A stretch of 64,000 nt of DNA from assembly GCF_013822795.1 (NCBI RefSeq), contig NZ_PNLB01000020.1, positions 1-64,000 on the forward strand, written 5' to 3'. Every line of letters begins with the position of its first letter. Positions within the stretch are counted from its first letter, which is position 1. The translations under genes were made by a program, and so were the position numbers. Source of the DNA: Phenylobacterium sp. (GTDB taxonomy: Bacteria > Pseudomonadota > Alphaproteobacteria > Caulobacterales > Caulobacteraceae). Shown piece by piece: positions 8,975 to 18,049 of the stretch. The notes below the pieces were generated by a model. The model worked only from the letters and a program-made list of their open reading frames with translations, ran no database searches and had not been told where the DNA came from.

Positions 8975-9106
8975 AGATCCTCCCCTCTTGGGGGAGGTGG
9001 ATCGCTGCGCAGCAGCGAGACGGAGGGGGACTGCTCTCAGCGCACTAGTGTCAAAGTCCCCCTCAGTCCGCCAAGGCGGACTGCTCCCCCCAGAAGGGGA
9101 GCATCT
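8975..9106. repeat. Nested intergenic palindrome, copy A
   Basis: A 132-base element with inverted ends (AGATCCTCCCC at the left, GGGGAGCATCT at the right) and an inner inverted pair GGAGGGGGACT / AGTCCCCCTC. It shows clear similarity over its whole length to the 132-base copy at 10371-10502. It separates the phosphatase gene from the aminotransferase gene. It folds into a cruciform or nested hairpins and may act as a bidirectional terminator or a MITE/REP-like repeat. Confidence 0.75.
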
Positions 9107-9191
9107 ATGACACTTGCTGGCTTTCCCTGGGCTGACATCGTCCGCCCGATCCCCTAAGCGTCCCCGCAACCAACAAAGACGGGGACCAGTC

Positions 9192-10361
9192 ATGCAGAGC
9201 TTCCAGCCGCCGCGGCGCATCCTGATGGGGCCCGGCCCCTCCGACGTCAGCCCCCGCGTACTGTCGGCCCTGGCCCGTCCGACCATCGGCCACCTGGACC
9301 CGCAGTTCCAGGACCTGATGGAAGAGATCAAGGGCGCGCTGGCTCGGCTGTTCAACGCCCCCGACCACGCCTGCGTCCCGCTGCCCGCGCCCGGCACCGC
9401 CGGCATGGAAGCGGCGATCATGAACCTGCTGGAGCCGGGCGACCGCGCGGTCATCGCCATCAACGGCGCCTTCGGCGGCCGCATGGCCGACATGGCCGAC
9501 CGGGCCGGGGCCGAGGTGGTGAAGGTCGAGTTCGAGTGGGGCAAGCCGGTCGATCCGGCCGCCGTCGAGGAAGCGCTCAAGGCCGCCCCGACCAAGGTCT
9601 TCGCCTTCGTCCACGCCGAGACCTCGACCGGCGCGCGCTCCGACGCCGCCACCCTCTGCGGCCTGGCCCGCAAGTACGGCGCGCTCTCGATCGTCGACTG
9701 CGTGACCTCGCTCGGCGGCGTGACCGTCGACGTGGCCGCCTGGGACGCGGACGCGGTCTATTCCGGCACCCAGAAGTGCCTCTCGGCCCCTCCGGGCCTC
9801 TCGCCGATCGCGCTGTCGAAGCGCGCGCAGGAAGCCATCACCGGCCGCAAGACCAAGGTCCGCAACTGGCTCTGCGACTTCAATCTGCTGATGAGCTACT
9901 GGGGCGGCGACGGCGGCCGCACCTATCACCACACGGCGCCGATCAACGCCCTCTATGGCCTGCACGAAAGCCTGGTGGCGCTGTTCGAGGAAGGCCAGCA
10001 GGCCGTGCTCGTCCGCCACGCCCGCACCCACGAAGCGCTGGCCGCCGGCATCGAAGCGCTGGGCCTGAAGTTCCTGGTCGACGCCAAGGACCGGCTGCCG
10101 CAGCTCAATGCGGTGATCGTGCCCGACGGCGTCGATGAAGGCGCCGTGCGCGCCTATGTGCTCGACAAGTGGGACCTCGAAATCGGCGCCGGCCTCGGCC
10201 CGCTGAAGGGCAAGGTCTGGCGCATCGGCCTGATGGGCGCCTCGGCGACCCCCTGGCACGTCCGCCTGTGCCTGAACGCGCTGGCCGAAGCGCTCGCCGC
10301 CCAGGGCTTCAAGGCCGACGGCCAGGCGGCCGTCGCCGCCGCCGACGCGAAGCTGGGCTAG
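9192..10361 (+). CDS. Class V aminotransferase, alanine-glyoxylate/serine-glyoxylate type
   Basis: A 389-residue PLP enzyme of fold type I. The N-terminus has RRILMGPGPSDVSPRVLSAL, which is characteristic of the AGT family. The PLP-binding Lys is Lys195 in YSGTQKCLSAPPGLSP, and the preceding SIVDCVTSLGGVTVD carries the cofactor-ring aspartate. It probably transfers an amino group from alanine or serine to glyoxylate. The ATG at 9192 follows a GGGGA. The gene stands alone between two copies of a nested palindrome, which suggests a monocistronic unit. Donor preference cannot be settled from the sequence. Confidence 0.88.
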   Translation: MQSFQPPRRILMGPGPSDVSPRVLSALARPTIGHLDPQFQDLMEEIKGALARLFNAPDHACVPLPAPGTAGMEAAIMNLLEPGDRAVIAINGAFGGRMADMADRAGAEVVKVEFEWGKPVDPAAVEEALKAAPTKVFAFVHAETSTGARSDAATLCGLARKYGALSIVDCVTSLGGVTVDVAAWDADAVYSGTQKCLSAPPGLSPIALSKRAQEAITGRKTKVRNWLCDFNLLMSYWGGDGGRTYHHTAPINALYGLHESLVALFEEGQQAVLVRHARTHEALAAGIEALGLKFLVDAKDRLPQLNAVIVPDGVDEGAVRAYVLDKWDLEIGAGLGPLKGKVWRIGLMGASATPWHVRLCLNALAEALAAQGFKADGQAAVAAADAKLG

Positions 10362-10370
10362 CTCGACCCA

Positions 10371-10502
10371 AGATCCTCCCCCTCTGGGGGAGGTGGCTCG
10401 ATACCACGCATCGAGACTGAGGGGGACTTCTCTCAAGCGCGCTTGAGCCAAGTCCCCCTCAGTCGGCCTTGCGGCCGACAGCTCCCCCAGCGGGGGAGCA
10501 TC
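10371..10502. repeat. Nested intergenic palindrome, copy B
   Basis: A second 132-base copy of the element at 8975-9106, in the same orientation. It has the same outer arms (AGATCCTCCCC left, CGGGGGAGCAT right) and the inner pair TGAGGGGGACT / AGTCCCCCTCA. It lies between the convergent aminotransferase and ABC exporter genes, where it would serve well as a two-way terminator. Confidence 0.75.
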
Positions 10503-10513
10503 GTCTCAATCCC

Positions 10514-12343
10514 CTAGATGCTCGCCTGCATCCGGTAGAGCCGCTCATAGGCTCCGCCGGAGGCGATCAGCTGCTCGTGGCTGCCCTGCTCGGCCACGCC
10601 CTGGTCGGTCAGCACCAGGATGCGGTCGGCGTTGCGCACCGTCGACAGCCGGTGGGCGATGACCAGGGTCGTGCGGTTCCTGGCCAGTTCGCCCAGCGCC
10701 TGCTGCACGGCCTTCTCGCTCTCGTTGTCGAGCGCGCTGGTCGCCTCGTCGAAGATCAGGATCGGCGCGTCCTTCAGAAACGCGCGGGCGATGGTCAGCC
10801 GCTGCTTCTGCCCGCCCGACAGCTTCACCCCACGCTGGCCGATGTCGGTGTCGTAGCCCTTCGGCAGCGCACTGATGAACTCGTGCGCATTGGCCCGCCG
10901 GGCCGCCTCGATCACCTCCTCGTCGCTCGCGTCCGGCCGCCCGTAGCGCAGGTTCTCCGCCACGCTGCCGGCGAACAGGTAGACGTCCTGCTGCACGACC
11001 GCGACGTTGCGCCGAAGCGAGCTCAGCGTCAGGTCGCGCACGTCGACCCCGTCCACTTCGATCGCCCCGCCGCTCGGCTCATAGAACCGCGGGATCAGCG
11101 AGCAGAGCGTCGTCTTGCCGACCCCTGACGTCCCCACCAGCGCCACGAACTCGCCGGGCGCGACGTCCAGCGTGACGTGCCGCAGCACATGGGGGCCATC
11201 CTCCTCGTAGCGGAAGCTGACGTCTCGAAACGCGAGCGCCCCCTGCGGTCGATCCAGCTCGATCGCGCCGGGCCGGTCGGCGACCTCCGGCGCGGTCTCC
11301 AGGATCTCCATCATCCGCGTGAACCCGGTGTAGCCCTGCTGCCAGAGCCGCACGAAGTTCGCCAGCCGCTGCACGGGATCGATCAGCACCGCCACGCACA
11401 GCAGGAAGGTCAGCATGTCGGCGACGCTGAGCTGCGCCTGCTGCACCCGCACCGCTCCGGCCACGATGACCACCACGGTGATCAGCTGGGCGAAGGTGGT
11501 GGTCCCGACCGAGAAGTAGGCCTCGCTCTTGTAGCCGGCCCGCCGGGTGTCGAGGAACTTGAGGTTCTCCGCTTCGAAACGCCGGTTCTCGACGTCCTCG
11601 TTGGCGAAGGACTTCACCACCCGGATGCCGGCCAGCGAATCCTCGACCCGCTCGTTGATCGCGCCGACCTGCCGCTTGGACTGGGTCAGGGCGATGTTCA
11701 TGCGGCCGCTGAAGTGCAGGGCGTACATCACCGCGAACGGGATGATGGCCACGATCATCAGGGTCAGCGGCACGTCGAGATAGGCGAGGATGGCGATCGC
11801 CCCGGCGAACTTCAGCACCGCGATCGCCAGGTCTTCGGGACCGTGGTGATAGAGCTCGCCCAGCATGAACAGGTCGTTGGTGATCCGGCTCATCAGCTGC
11901 CCGACCCGGGTCTGGTCGTAGAACCGGAACGGCAACGTTTGGCAGTGTTCGAACAGCTCCTTGCGAAGCGCGCTCTCCATCTTCGCGCCCATCACATGGC
12001 CCTGGTAGTCGACGAACAGCGTCGCCAGCACCTGCACCGCCAGCAGGCCCAGCATGAGCCCGCCGACCGCGTAGATGCCGCTCAGCGCCAATGGCGCTTC
12101 GCCGCTCGCGCCAAGCTGGCGGGCGACGTAGTTGGCGCACAGCGGCAGGAACAGCGCCGTCGCCGAGACGAGCACCGCGCAGGCCAAGTCCGCCACAAGC
12201 AGCGGAATGTGCTGTCGATAGTAGGAAACGAATTTCAGCGCCCGGGCGCGAGCCTGGGCCGAAGGTCCGGCGCTCGGCCGGAAGCTTTGGGGGTTATGCC
12301 GCGCGTCTGCTTGCGCCAGCGCCCCCGGAGTACGTGATTGCAT
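10514..12343 (-). CDS. ABC transporter, fused permease and ATP-binding subunits (MsbA-like exporter)
   Basis: A 609-residue half-transporter that dimerises in the inner membrane and exports lipids or drugs. A six-helix transmembrane domain covers about residues 35-320 and a nucleotide-binding domain about 360-605. Walker A is GTSGVGKTT, the signature is LSGGQKQR, Walker B is [12 protein letters not shown] and the H-loop is [15 protein letters not shown]. The start at 12343 gives a long polar leader rich in Ala/Gln before the first helix. No accessory gene is adjacent. Closest described relatives by layout are MsbA/BmrA/Sav1866-type exporters; the substrate is unknown. Confidence 0.88.
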   Translation of the reverse strand: MQSRTPGALAQADARHNPQSFRPSAGPSAQARARALKFVSYYRQHIPLLVADLACAVLVSATALFLPLCANYVARQLGASGEAPLALSGIYAVGGLMLGLLAVQVLATLFVDYQGHVMGAKMESALRKELFEHCQTLPFRFYDQTRVGQLMSRITNDLFMLGELYHHGPEDLAIAVLKFAGAIAILAYLDVPLTLMIVAIIPFAVMYALHFSGRMNIALTQSKRQVGAINERVEDSLAGIRVVKSFANEDVENRRFEAENLKFLDTRRAGYKSEAYFSVGTTTFAQLITVVVIVAGAVRVQQAQLSVADMLTFLLCVAVLIDPVQRLANFVRLWQQGYTGFTRMMEILETAPEVADRPGAIELDRPQGALAFRDVSFRYEEDGPHVLRHVTLDVAPGEFVALVGTSGVGKTTLCSLIPRFYEPSGGAIEVDGVDVRDLTLSSLRRNVAVVQQDVYLFAGSVAENLRYGRPDASDEEVIEAARRANAHEFISALPKGYDTDIGQRGVKLSGGQKQRLTIARAFLKDAPILIFDEATSALDNESEKAVQQALGELARNRTTLVIAHRLSTVRNADRILVLTDQGVAEQGSHEQLIASGGAYERLYRMQASI

Positions 12344-12584
12344 GAACGATCATGTCCTGTTGCGAGGAATTTCCTTTCTGGCTGGACACGAACGTTCTCA
12401 TTTCACTCTCCCTGCGCCGGCCCGTAGCGTGGGCCGTTGTCGACGCGCGGACTATGCCGCCGCCGCGTCGGTCGGGCAACGCCGTTATCTGCAGGCCATG
12501 CCGCTTTTTCGATTCCCAAGCCCGCGGCGGGGCGTAACGTGCCGGCCAAGTCCGCCGCCATGAGCGGGCGTCCGGGAGAGTCCC

Positions 12585-14030
12585 TTGAGTACAGTTGAAG
12601 CTAGCGGATCGGGGTCCGTCGCCGACCTGCCGATCGACGCCGAGGTCATGGGCGACGGCCGCTTGAACCGCGGCGGGGTCGCCTGGTCGCTGTTCGAGGG
12701 CGCCCGCAATCCCTACGTCATCCTGATCACCATCTACATCTTCATGCCCTATGTGGCGGGGGTGATGGTCGGCGATCCGGTGCGCGGCCAGGAGGTGATC
12801 TCCCAGTGGAGCCAGTACGCCGGCTGGGCGGTGATGCTCACCGCGCCGCTGCTCGGCGCCTCGATCGATCAGCTCGGACCGCGCAAAGGCTGGCTTGGCC
12901 TGATCGTCGCGCTGATGGTCCCGATGATGGTCATGCTGTGGTGGGCCCGGCCCGACCAGAGCGGCCTGACCGTCACCATGGTGATGCTCCTGACAACCGC
13001 CATCGGCCTGCTCTTCGCGTTCAGCGAGGTGCTGCACAATTCGCTGCTGGTCCGCGCCGCCGGCCTCTCCGGCGCGCACAAGGCCTCGGGCCTGGCCCTG
13101 GCGCTCGGCAACTTCACCTCGGTGGTCGCCCTGGCCTTCACCGCCTGGGCCTTCGCCCTGCCGGGCAAGGTCGACTGGGCCTGGGTGCCCAAGGCGCCGT
13201 TGTTCGGCCTCGACCCGGCCAGCCATGAGCCGGAGCGCGTGGTCGCGCTGCTCGCCGCCGGCATCTTCGCGCTCGGCGCCCTGCCGCTGTTCCTATTCAC
13301 GCCCGACGCGCCGAAGACCGGCATTCCAATGCTGACCGCCTTCCGCAACGGCGCGGTCCAGCTGGTGCGGATGGTCGCCACCGTGCGCCGCTACAAGGAC
13401 GCGGCGATCTATCTGGTCAGCCGGATGTTCTACGTCGACGGCATGAACGCCATCCTCATCTACGCTGGGCTCTACGCCATCGGGGTGATGAAGTGGGGCG
13501 CGCTGGAGATGCTGATGTACGGCATCGTGCTCTCCATCCTGGCGGTGTTCGGCGGCTTCGTCGGCCGCTGGCTGGACGCGGGCCTTGGCCCGAAGGGCGC
13601 CGTGCGGGTCGAGATCTTCATGTCGCTGCTCGGCATCATCGCCATGCTCGGCATGGGCCCCGACAAGATCCTCTACTTCTGGGCCTTCGACCCGGCCGCC
13701 CATCCGCCGATGTGGGACGGGCCGGTGTTCCGCACCCTGCCGGAATGGATCTTCATCCTGATCGGCTTCTCCAACGCCATCTTCATCACCGCCCAGTACG
13801 CTTCCAGCCGCACCATGCTGACCCGGATCACCCCGCCCGATCAGACCGGGGCCTTCTTCGGGGTCTACGCTTTGTCGGGCGTCGCCACCGGCTGGCTCGG
13901 GCCGATGATGGTCAACTGGGGCACCAAGGCGACCCACAGCCAGCAGGGCGGCTTCGCCATGGTGATCATCCTGCTGGCCATCGGCTTCGTCGGCCTGCTG
14001 TTCGTGCGGGGAGGCGGCCGCCGCATCTGA
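12585..14030 (+). CDS. MFS transporter, UMF1-type
   Basis: A 481-residue inner-membrane protein with about twelve hydrophobic segments. The opening after the polar leader, GGVAWSLFEGARNPYVILI, resembles the UMF1/Atg22-like MFS subfamily, and the loop SIDQLGPRKGWLG is the MFS motif-A position. Translation seems to start at a TTG (12585) preceded by GGGAGAG; the next Met is 21 residues later. The 241-base gap upstream, towards the divergent ABC gene, holds no convincing gene. The substrate is unknown; UMF1 members have been linked to amino-acid or drug efflux. Confidence 0.8.
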   Translation: MSTVEASGSGSVADLPIDAEVMGDGRLNRGGVAWSLFEGARNPYVILITIYIFMPYVAGVMVGDPVRGQEVISQWSQYAGWAVMLTAPLLGASIDQLGPRKGWLGLIVALMVPMMVMLWWARPDQSGLTVTMVMLLTTAIGLLFAFSEVLHNSLLVRAAGLSGAHKASGLALALGNFTSVVALAFTAWAFALPGKVDWAWVPKAPLFGLDPASHEPERVVALLAAGIFALGALPLFLFTPDAPKTGIPMLTAFRNGAVQLVRMVATVRRYKDAAIYLVSRMFYVDGMNAILIYAGLYAIGVMKWGALEMLMYGIVLSILAVFGGFVGRWLDAGLGPKGAVRVEIFMSLLGIIAMLGMGPDKILYFWAFDPAAHPPMWDGPVFRTLPEWIFILIGFSNAIFITAQYASSRTMLTRITPPDQTGAFFGVYALSGVATGWLGPMMVNWGTKATHSQQGGFAMVIILLAIGFVGLLFVRGGGRRI

Positions 14031-14067
14031 CTTTCCCTCGCGCCGCGCTGGGGCTAAGGCCCGGCCC

Positions 14068-15405
14068 ATGACCTGCGTCGCCCAGCTTTCTGCGCCCTGG
14101 CGCGAACCGGCCGAGGTGCTCAGCGCCTTCGCGGGCGAGCCCTGGGCGCTCGGTCTCGTCACCGGCGGGCCGGACGCGCGCTGGTCCTATGTCGCCCGCG
14201 CTCCCGCCGCGACCTTCACCCACCACGCCGGCGACGCCGGTGAACCCTTCGCCCGCCTGCGCGACCTGCTCGGACCCGCGTCGCCGGGGGCGACGGAAGG
14301 CCCGCCGTTCCAGGGCGGCGTGGTCGGCCTCGCCGCCTACGAACTCGGCGACCATGTCGAGGCCCTCGGCCTGCCGCGCCAGGGCGCCTGGCCCGACCTC
14401 GCCGCCGCCCGCTACGACGTCCTGCTGGCGTTCGACCATCAGGCCCGCATCGTCGTCGCCGTCGGCCGCGCGGGCGATCACGACGCCGCCCAGGCCCGCG
14501 CCCGCGCCGCGCTCGCCTGGATGGACGCCGCGCCGCTCGCGCCGCGTGGCGGCGTCCTGGCCGGCCCGCTGCAGGCGTCAGATCCCGCTGCCTACGAAGC
14601 CGCTGTCGCGCAGGTCGTCGCCCGTATCCGCGCCGGCGAGATCTTCCAGGCCAACATCGCCCGCGCCTGGACCGGCGCCTTGGCGCCCGGCGCGCAGCCG
14701 TTCGACCTCTTCGCCCGACTGCTGGACCAGAGCGCCGCGCCGTTCGCCGCCTATCTGCGCCTGCCGGGCCTGGCTCTGGTCTCCAACTCGCCCGAGCGCT
14801 TCCTGCAGGTCCGTGACGGCCGCGTGGAGACCAAGCCGATCAAGGGCACCCGGCCGCGCGGGGAGGGGCCCGCCGCCGACGCCGCGCTCGCCGCCGAACT
14901 GCTGGCCAGCGACAAGGACCGGGCCGAGAACCTGATGATCGTCGACCTGATGCGCAACGACCTGGCCCGCGTCTGCGCGCCCGGCAGCGTCAAGGTTCCC
15001 AGCCTCTGGGCGCTGGAGAGCTTCGCCAATGTCCACCACCTGGTCTCGACGGTCACCGGCGCCTTGAGCCCCGGCCGCGACGCCCTCGACCTGCTGGTCG
15101 CCGCCTTTCCGCCGGGCTCGATCACCGGCGCGCCCAAGGTCCAGGCGATGAAGGTCATCGCTGGGCTGGAGACCCCGCGCGGCCCCTACTGCGGCTCGCT
15201 GTTCTGGGCCGGCGCCGACGGGGAGTTCGATTCCAGCGTCCTGATTCGCACCGCCGCCTGCGTCGAGACCCCGGGCGGCTGGCGGGTGGAGGCGCGGGCC
15301 GGGGCCGGCATCGTCGAAGGCAGCGATCCGCTCGCCGAGCGGCTCGAGACCGAGGCCAAGATCGCTGCGCTCGCCAAAGCGCTCACGGAGGCGCCCCGCG
15401 CATGA
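14068..15405 (+). CDS. pabB: Aminodeoxychorismate synthase component I
   Basis: A 445-residue chorismate-utilising enzyme that aminates chorismate to 4-amino-4-deoxychorismate with glutamine- or ammonia-derived nitrogen for folate synthesis. Chorismate-binding motifs are in order: YEAAVAQVVARIRAGEIFQANIARAW, KPIKGTRPRG (with the Lys that distinguishes PabB/TrpE chemistry), ENLMIVDLMRNDLARVC and PPGSITGAPKVQAMKVI. The N-terminal domain is shorter and more divergent. Its stop overlaps the pabC start as ATGA, so the two are translationally coupled. Anthranilate synthase is an alternative, but the pabC partner favours PabB. Confidence 0.92.
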   Translation: MTCVAQLSAPWREPAEVLSAFAGEPWALGLVTGGPDARWSYVARAPAATFTHHAGDAGEPFARLRDLLGPASPGATEGPPFQGGVVGLAAYELGDHVEALGLPRQGAWPDLAAARYDVLLAFDHQARIVVAVGRAGDHDAAQARARAALAWMDAAPLAPRGGVLAGPLQASDPAAYEAAVAQVVARIRAGEIFQANIARAWTGALAPGAQPFDLFARLLDQSAAPFAAYLRLPGLALVSNSPERFLQVRDGRVETKPIKGTRPRGEGPAADAALAAELLASDKDRAENLMIVDLMRNDLARVCAPGSVKVPSLWALESFANVHHLVSTVTGALSPGRDALDLLVAAFPPGSITGAPKVQAMKVIAGLETPRGPYCGSLFWAGADGEFDSSVLIRTAACVETPGGWRVEARAGAGIVEGSDPLAERLETEAKIAALAKALTEAPRA

Positions 15406-16163
15406 TCCCCCTCGACGACCGCGGCCTGCTGCTGGGCGATGGCCTGTTCGAAACCCTGCTGGCGGTGGACGGGGTCCTGGTCGCGCCGGGTCCGCATCTG
15501 GACCGCATGGCCGCCGGCTGCGCGACCCTCGGCCTGCCGCCGCTCGATCGGGGCGAGGCCGCGCGGGTGATGGCGGCGGCGCTGGCCGGCCTCGAGGCGA
15601 CGCGCGTCGCCGTGCGCCTGACCCTCACCGCCGGCTCCGGCGGCCGCGGCCTCGACCGCCCCGACGTCCCGGCCGTGCGCTTGATCGCCACCGCCGCCCC
15701 GGCCCCGGCGTCGCAGGAACCCGCCGACCTGATCACCAGCACCGTGCGCCGCAACGACCTCTCGCCGGCCGCGCGGCTGAAGACGCTGTCCTACATCGAC
15801 AACGTCCTGGCCAGGGCGGAGGCGCGCGGGGCCGGGGTCGACGAGGCGCTGATGCTCAACACGCGCGGCGACGTCGCCTGCGCGGCCGCGGCCAATGTCT
15901 TCTGGCTTTGGGGCGGGCGGCTCTACACGCCACAGCTCGATTGCGGAGTGCTGGCCGGGACCATGCGCGCGCAGGTGATCGCCGCGGCGACAGGGCAGGG
16001 GTTGCCGGTGGTCGAGACCCGCTCGGGCGTCGCAGAACTGGCCCGCGCCGACGCGGCGTTCCTGACCAACAGCCTGATCGGCGTGCGCCCGGTGCGCTCG
16101 CTGGACGGGTTTTCCTGGGAGCCGTCGACGCTGGTCGAGCGCCTGGCCGCTGCGGTCAGTTGA
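15402..16163 (+). CDS. pabC: Aminotransferase class IV, probable aminodeoxychorismate lyase
   Basis: A 253-residue PLP fold-type IV enzyme that likely splits aminodeoxychorismate to p-aminobenzoate and pyruvate. The N-terminus LDDRGLLLGDGLFETLLAVDG is typical, and the PLP Lys lies in RLKTLSYIDNVLARAEARGAG. The later TRSGVAELARADAAFLTNSLIGVRPV matches the cofactor phosphate region. It starts inside the pabB stop (ATGA at 15402). Branched-chain or D-amino-acid aminotransferases share the fold, but the operon with pabB supports PabC. The end overlaps the opposite-strand TadE-like gene by 8 bases. Confidence 0.88.
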   Translation: MIPLDDRGLLLGDGLFETLLAVDGVLVAPGPHLDRMAAGCATLGLPPLDRGEAARVMAAALAGLEATRVAVRLTLTAGSGGRGLDRPDVPAVRLIATAAPAPASQEPADLITSTVRRNDLSPAARLKTLSYIDNVLARAEARGAGVDEALMLNTRGDVACAAAANVFWLWGGRLYTPQLDCGVLAGTMRAQVIAAATGQGLPVVETRSGVAELARADAAFLTNSLIGVRPVRSLDGFSWEPSTLVERLAAAVS

Positions 16164-16677
16164 GCGCGATCGGCACCCCGGCGCGCGGCGCCAGGTCCAT
16201 CTTGTGCCGGAAGGTGAAGGGGCCCGGCAGCATTTTCTGGAACGGCGTGCGGTAGGTGTACACGGTCTCGGCCCGCAGCACCGCGGTGTTCGGCGTCCGC
16301 ATCGAGGTCGCCACTGTCGTCAAGTCGGTCTTGGCGATGGTCTTGCCGTTATCCAGCGTCCACTTTTCGACGGGGGTACCGTTGGCGCTGATCTCGATGC
16401 TGGTCACCCGGATCGCCAGCTGGTCGGTCGGGAACGGCTTCATGATCGAAGTGCTGGCGTTGAAGATGCCGGTCACGTCCGCGGTGGTGACCTGCGCCTG
16501 CTGGGTCACCAGGTCGCCGATCGCGGTGGTGGTCGCGCTGGCCCGGCGATTGGCCAGCAGCGCCTGGGTGGCCTCGACCATGCCGAAGTAGAGCATCAGC
16601 ACGATCGGCACGATGAACGCGAATTCGACGGCGGCCGAGCCGCGCCGGTCGCGAAGCAGGTCCTGTTTCACGGGCAT
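16156..16677 (-). CDS. TadE/TadF-like minor pseudopilin
   Basis: A 173-residue protein with a type IV-like prepilin start. After a short basic leader (RDRRG) comes the cleavage and helix region SAAVEFAFIVPIVLMLYFGMVE, with Glu at position +5. The rest is a periplasmic domain ending in a basic region. TadE-like proteins are minor pilins needed for Flp pilus assembly, processed by the CpaA/TadV peptidase. Its start overlaps the end of the upstream TadE-like gene by 10 bases, so they form a unit next to the cpa operon. Confidence 0.85.
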   Translation of the reverse strand: MPVKQDLLRDRRGSAAVEFAFIVPIVLMLYFGMVEATQALLANRRASATTTAIGDLVTQQAQVTTADVTGIFNASTSIMKPFPTDQLAIRVTSIEISANGTPVEKWTLDNGKTIAKTDLTTVATSMRTPNTAVLRAETVYTYRTPFQKMLPGPFTFRHKMDLAPRAGVPIALN

Positions 16678-17291
16678 GTGGTGCGGTCTCCGTACGGGCG
16701 GAGCGCGGGATTGTACGGCTCGTTGCGGAACAGCCGGGTCGAGCTGATCATCCGGCCGCCTTCATAGTTCTTGAACAGCGGGCGGATCAGCGGCGTGACG
16801 ATCGGCCATTTATAGTAGGTCGTGACCACCACGATGTCCTCCGGGTTGCCGGCGCACCAGTTGGTTTGCTGCGGATCGAAGGTGTTGGGATCGCGCGGCG
16901 CGGCGGCGCCGGCGCTGACGTAGGTGGAGAAGGTCCGGGCCTCGACGAACAGCGGATTGGGGTCGGGATCGCCGGGCTTGGGCGCGGCCACCGAACACAT
17001 CCGCTTCAGCCAGCTCATGTTGACGCAGACCAGTTGCCGAAAGCCCTGCTGGGTGACCGGCGCGCTGCTCTGGCCGCTTTGAAACTGGCCGGTGCGGATG
17101 TTGCGCGCGGCGAAGTCGGTGGCGGTGTCCAGGGTCGCCGAGACCAGCAGGATCATCGCCAGCTCCAGCACCCCGAACATCAGCATCATCAGCGGCATGC
17201 TGATCAGGGCGAACTCCACCGCCGTCGCGCCGCGGCGCGAACGGACGAACCGCCGAATGACGGTGCGGAGCTGATTTGCAGAGCGCGACAT
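16668..17291 (-). CDS. TadE-like minor pseudopilin with a larger periplasmic domain
   Basis: A 207-residue protein starting MSRSANQL, with the pseudopilin signature RRGATAVEFALISMPLMMLMFGVLELAMILLVSATLD (Glu +5 of the mature form). The periplasmic domain has three or more Cys residues (VCVNM region, MCSV, NWCAGN), which could make disulfides, and ends in GDRTTCP. It is first in a minus-strand pair with the 173-residue TadE-like gene. It probably localises to the inner membrane and joins the Flp pilus machine encoded from 17.3 to 27.3 kb. Confidence 0.85.
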   Translation of the reverse strand: MSRSANQLRTVIRRFVRSRRGATAVEFALISMPLMMLMFGVLELAMILLVSATLDTATDFAARNIRTGQFQSGQSSAPVTQQGFRQLVCVNMSWLKRMCSVAAPKPGDPDPNPLFVEARTFSTYVSAGAAAPRDPNTFDPQQTNWCAGNPEDIVVVTTYYKWPIVTPLIRPLFKNYEGGRMISSTRLFRNEPYNPALRPYGDRTTCP

Positions 17292-17347
17292 GGCGTCTCC
17301 AGGGAGCTTGACCGCTGGAGGCTAGCTAAATCTGGCTAACTGGAGGT

Positions 17348-17746
17348 TTAAGGCTTTGCTGAATCGCCGCCCGGGCCCTTGTCGCCGCCGGACCGCTCGC
17401 AGCCGCCGGCGCAGGCGTATTCCTCGACCCGGGGGCCGCGGATCACCGACACCCGGCCTTCGCTCGGGCCGGTGACCACCACCTGGCGCTCCAGCACCGT
17501 GCGGCCCAGCTGGTCGATCACCACTAGGTTCGTCACCCCGTAGCCGCGGCCGCTGATCACCGCCTTGCCGGCGTCGATCACGGACACGTCGGCGATGGCC
17601 GGGTTGCCGATCAGCACGTCGCGGGTTCCGCGCGGCAGGGTCATGGGCGTGCTCTGGTCGATCGGAATCACCAGCGACGGTGCGGCCTGGGCGGCCCCGG
17701 CGAGGGCGGCCAAGGCGAGCGTCAGGGACAGGATCGAGCGGCGCAT
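17348..17746 (-). CDS. Secreted pilus-assembly N-terminal domain protein (CpaC N-domain-like)
   Basis: A 132-residue exported protein with signal peptide MRRSILSLTLALAALAGAAQA. The mature part, from PSLVIPIDQSTPMTLPRGTRDVLIGNPAIADVSVI to VVIDQLGRTVLERQVVV, resembles the N-terminal domain of CpaC/RcpA secretins encoded 3 kb away, but no secretin barrel follows. Two Cys sit in the C-terminal tail (EYACAGGCERS). The ATG at 17746 is favoured over the GTG-type start at 17797 because it begins the signal peptide. It may dock on the CpaC ring in the periplasm; this is inferred. Confidence 0.78.
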   Translation of the reverse strand: MRRSILSLTLALAALAGAAQAAPSLVIPIDQSTPMTLPRGTRDVLIGNPAIADVSVIDAGKAVISGRGYGVTNLVVIDQLGRTVLERQVVVTGPSEGRVSVIRGPRVEEYACAGGCERSGGDKGPGGDSAKP

Positions 17747-17878
17747 GGGCTGTTCCGGCAGGAGGACGTCGAGCGAAGACTCGATTGGAATGGTCAATAA
17801 AGCCTGAACTTTCGGCCCCTCGCGTGCGCGAGAATCATTATGTCGAAGCGCGGAAAATGCCCGATTTTAGCTGCGTGG

Positions 17879-17955
17879 TTAATCAATATTTACAGTAAAC
17901 GCAAGTAAACCATTGGTAAAGACGCGTTTATACATGACTGTTTACTGCCAATTAA
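17879..17955. promoter_or_regulatory. pilA upstream region with CtrA-like boxes and phased GTAAA repeats
   Basis: Two sites resemble the CtrA consensus TTAA-N7-TTAAC: TTAA-N7-TTAC at 17879-17893 and TTTA-N7-TTAA at 17941-17955. Between them, GTAAA occurs at 17895, 17905 and 17916, one helical turn apart. The stretch is AT-rich against a GC-rich background and ends about 95 bases before the pilA ATG. In Caulobacter crescentus pilA is activated by CtrA, so this is the likely control region. Confidence 0.55.
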
Positions 17956-18049
17956 GCCAACCTTGCGAAAGTCATCCTGCGTTTCGGGGCGAGCAGACCA
18001 AAAGGTTTGATGCCTCACAGTCAGCTCGCCAAAACAAAGGAGATCGAGC

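Noticed and set aside
12342..12563. Short frames starting at 12342 and 12352 divergent from the ABC gene
   Set aside because: They overlap the ABC start, have no ribosome binding site, and the products differ in composition from real small proteins here.
17895..17921. GTAAA repeats as a possible CRISPR fragment
   Set aside because: Units are only 5-6 bases with 5-base gaps and no cas gene is nearby; they fit a promoter.
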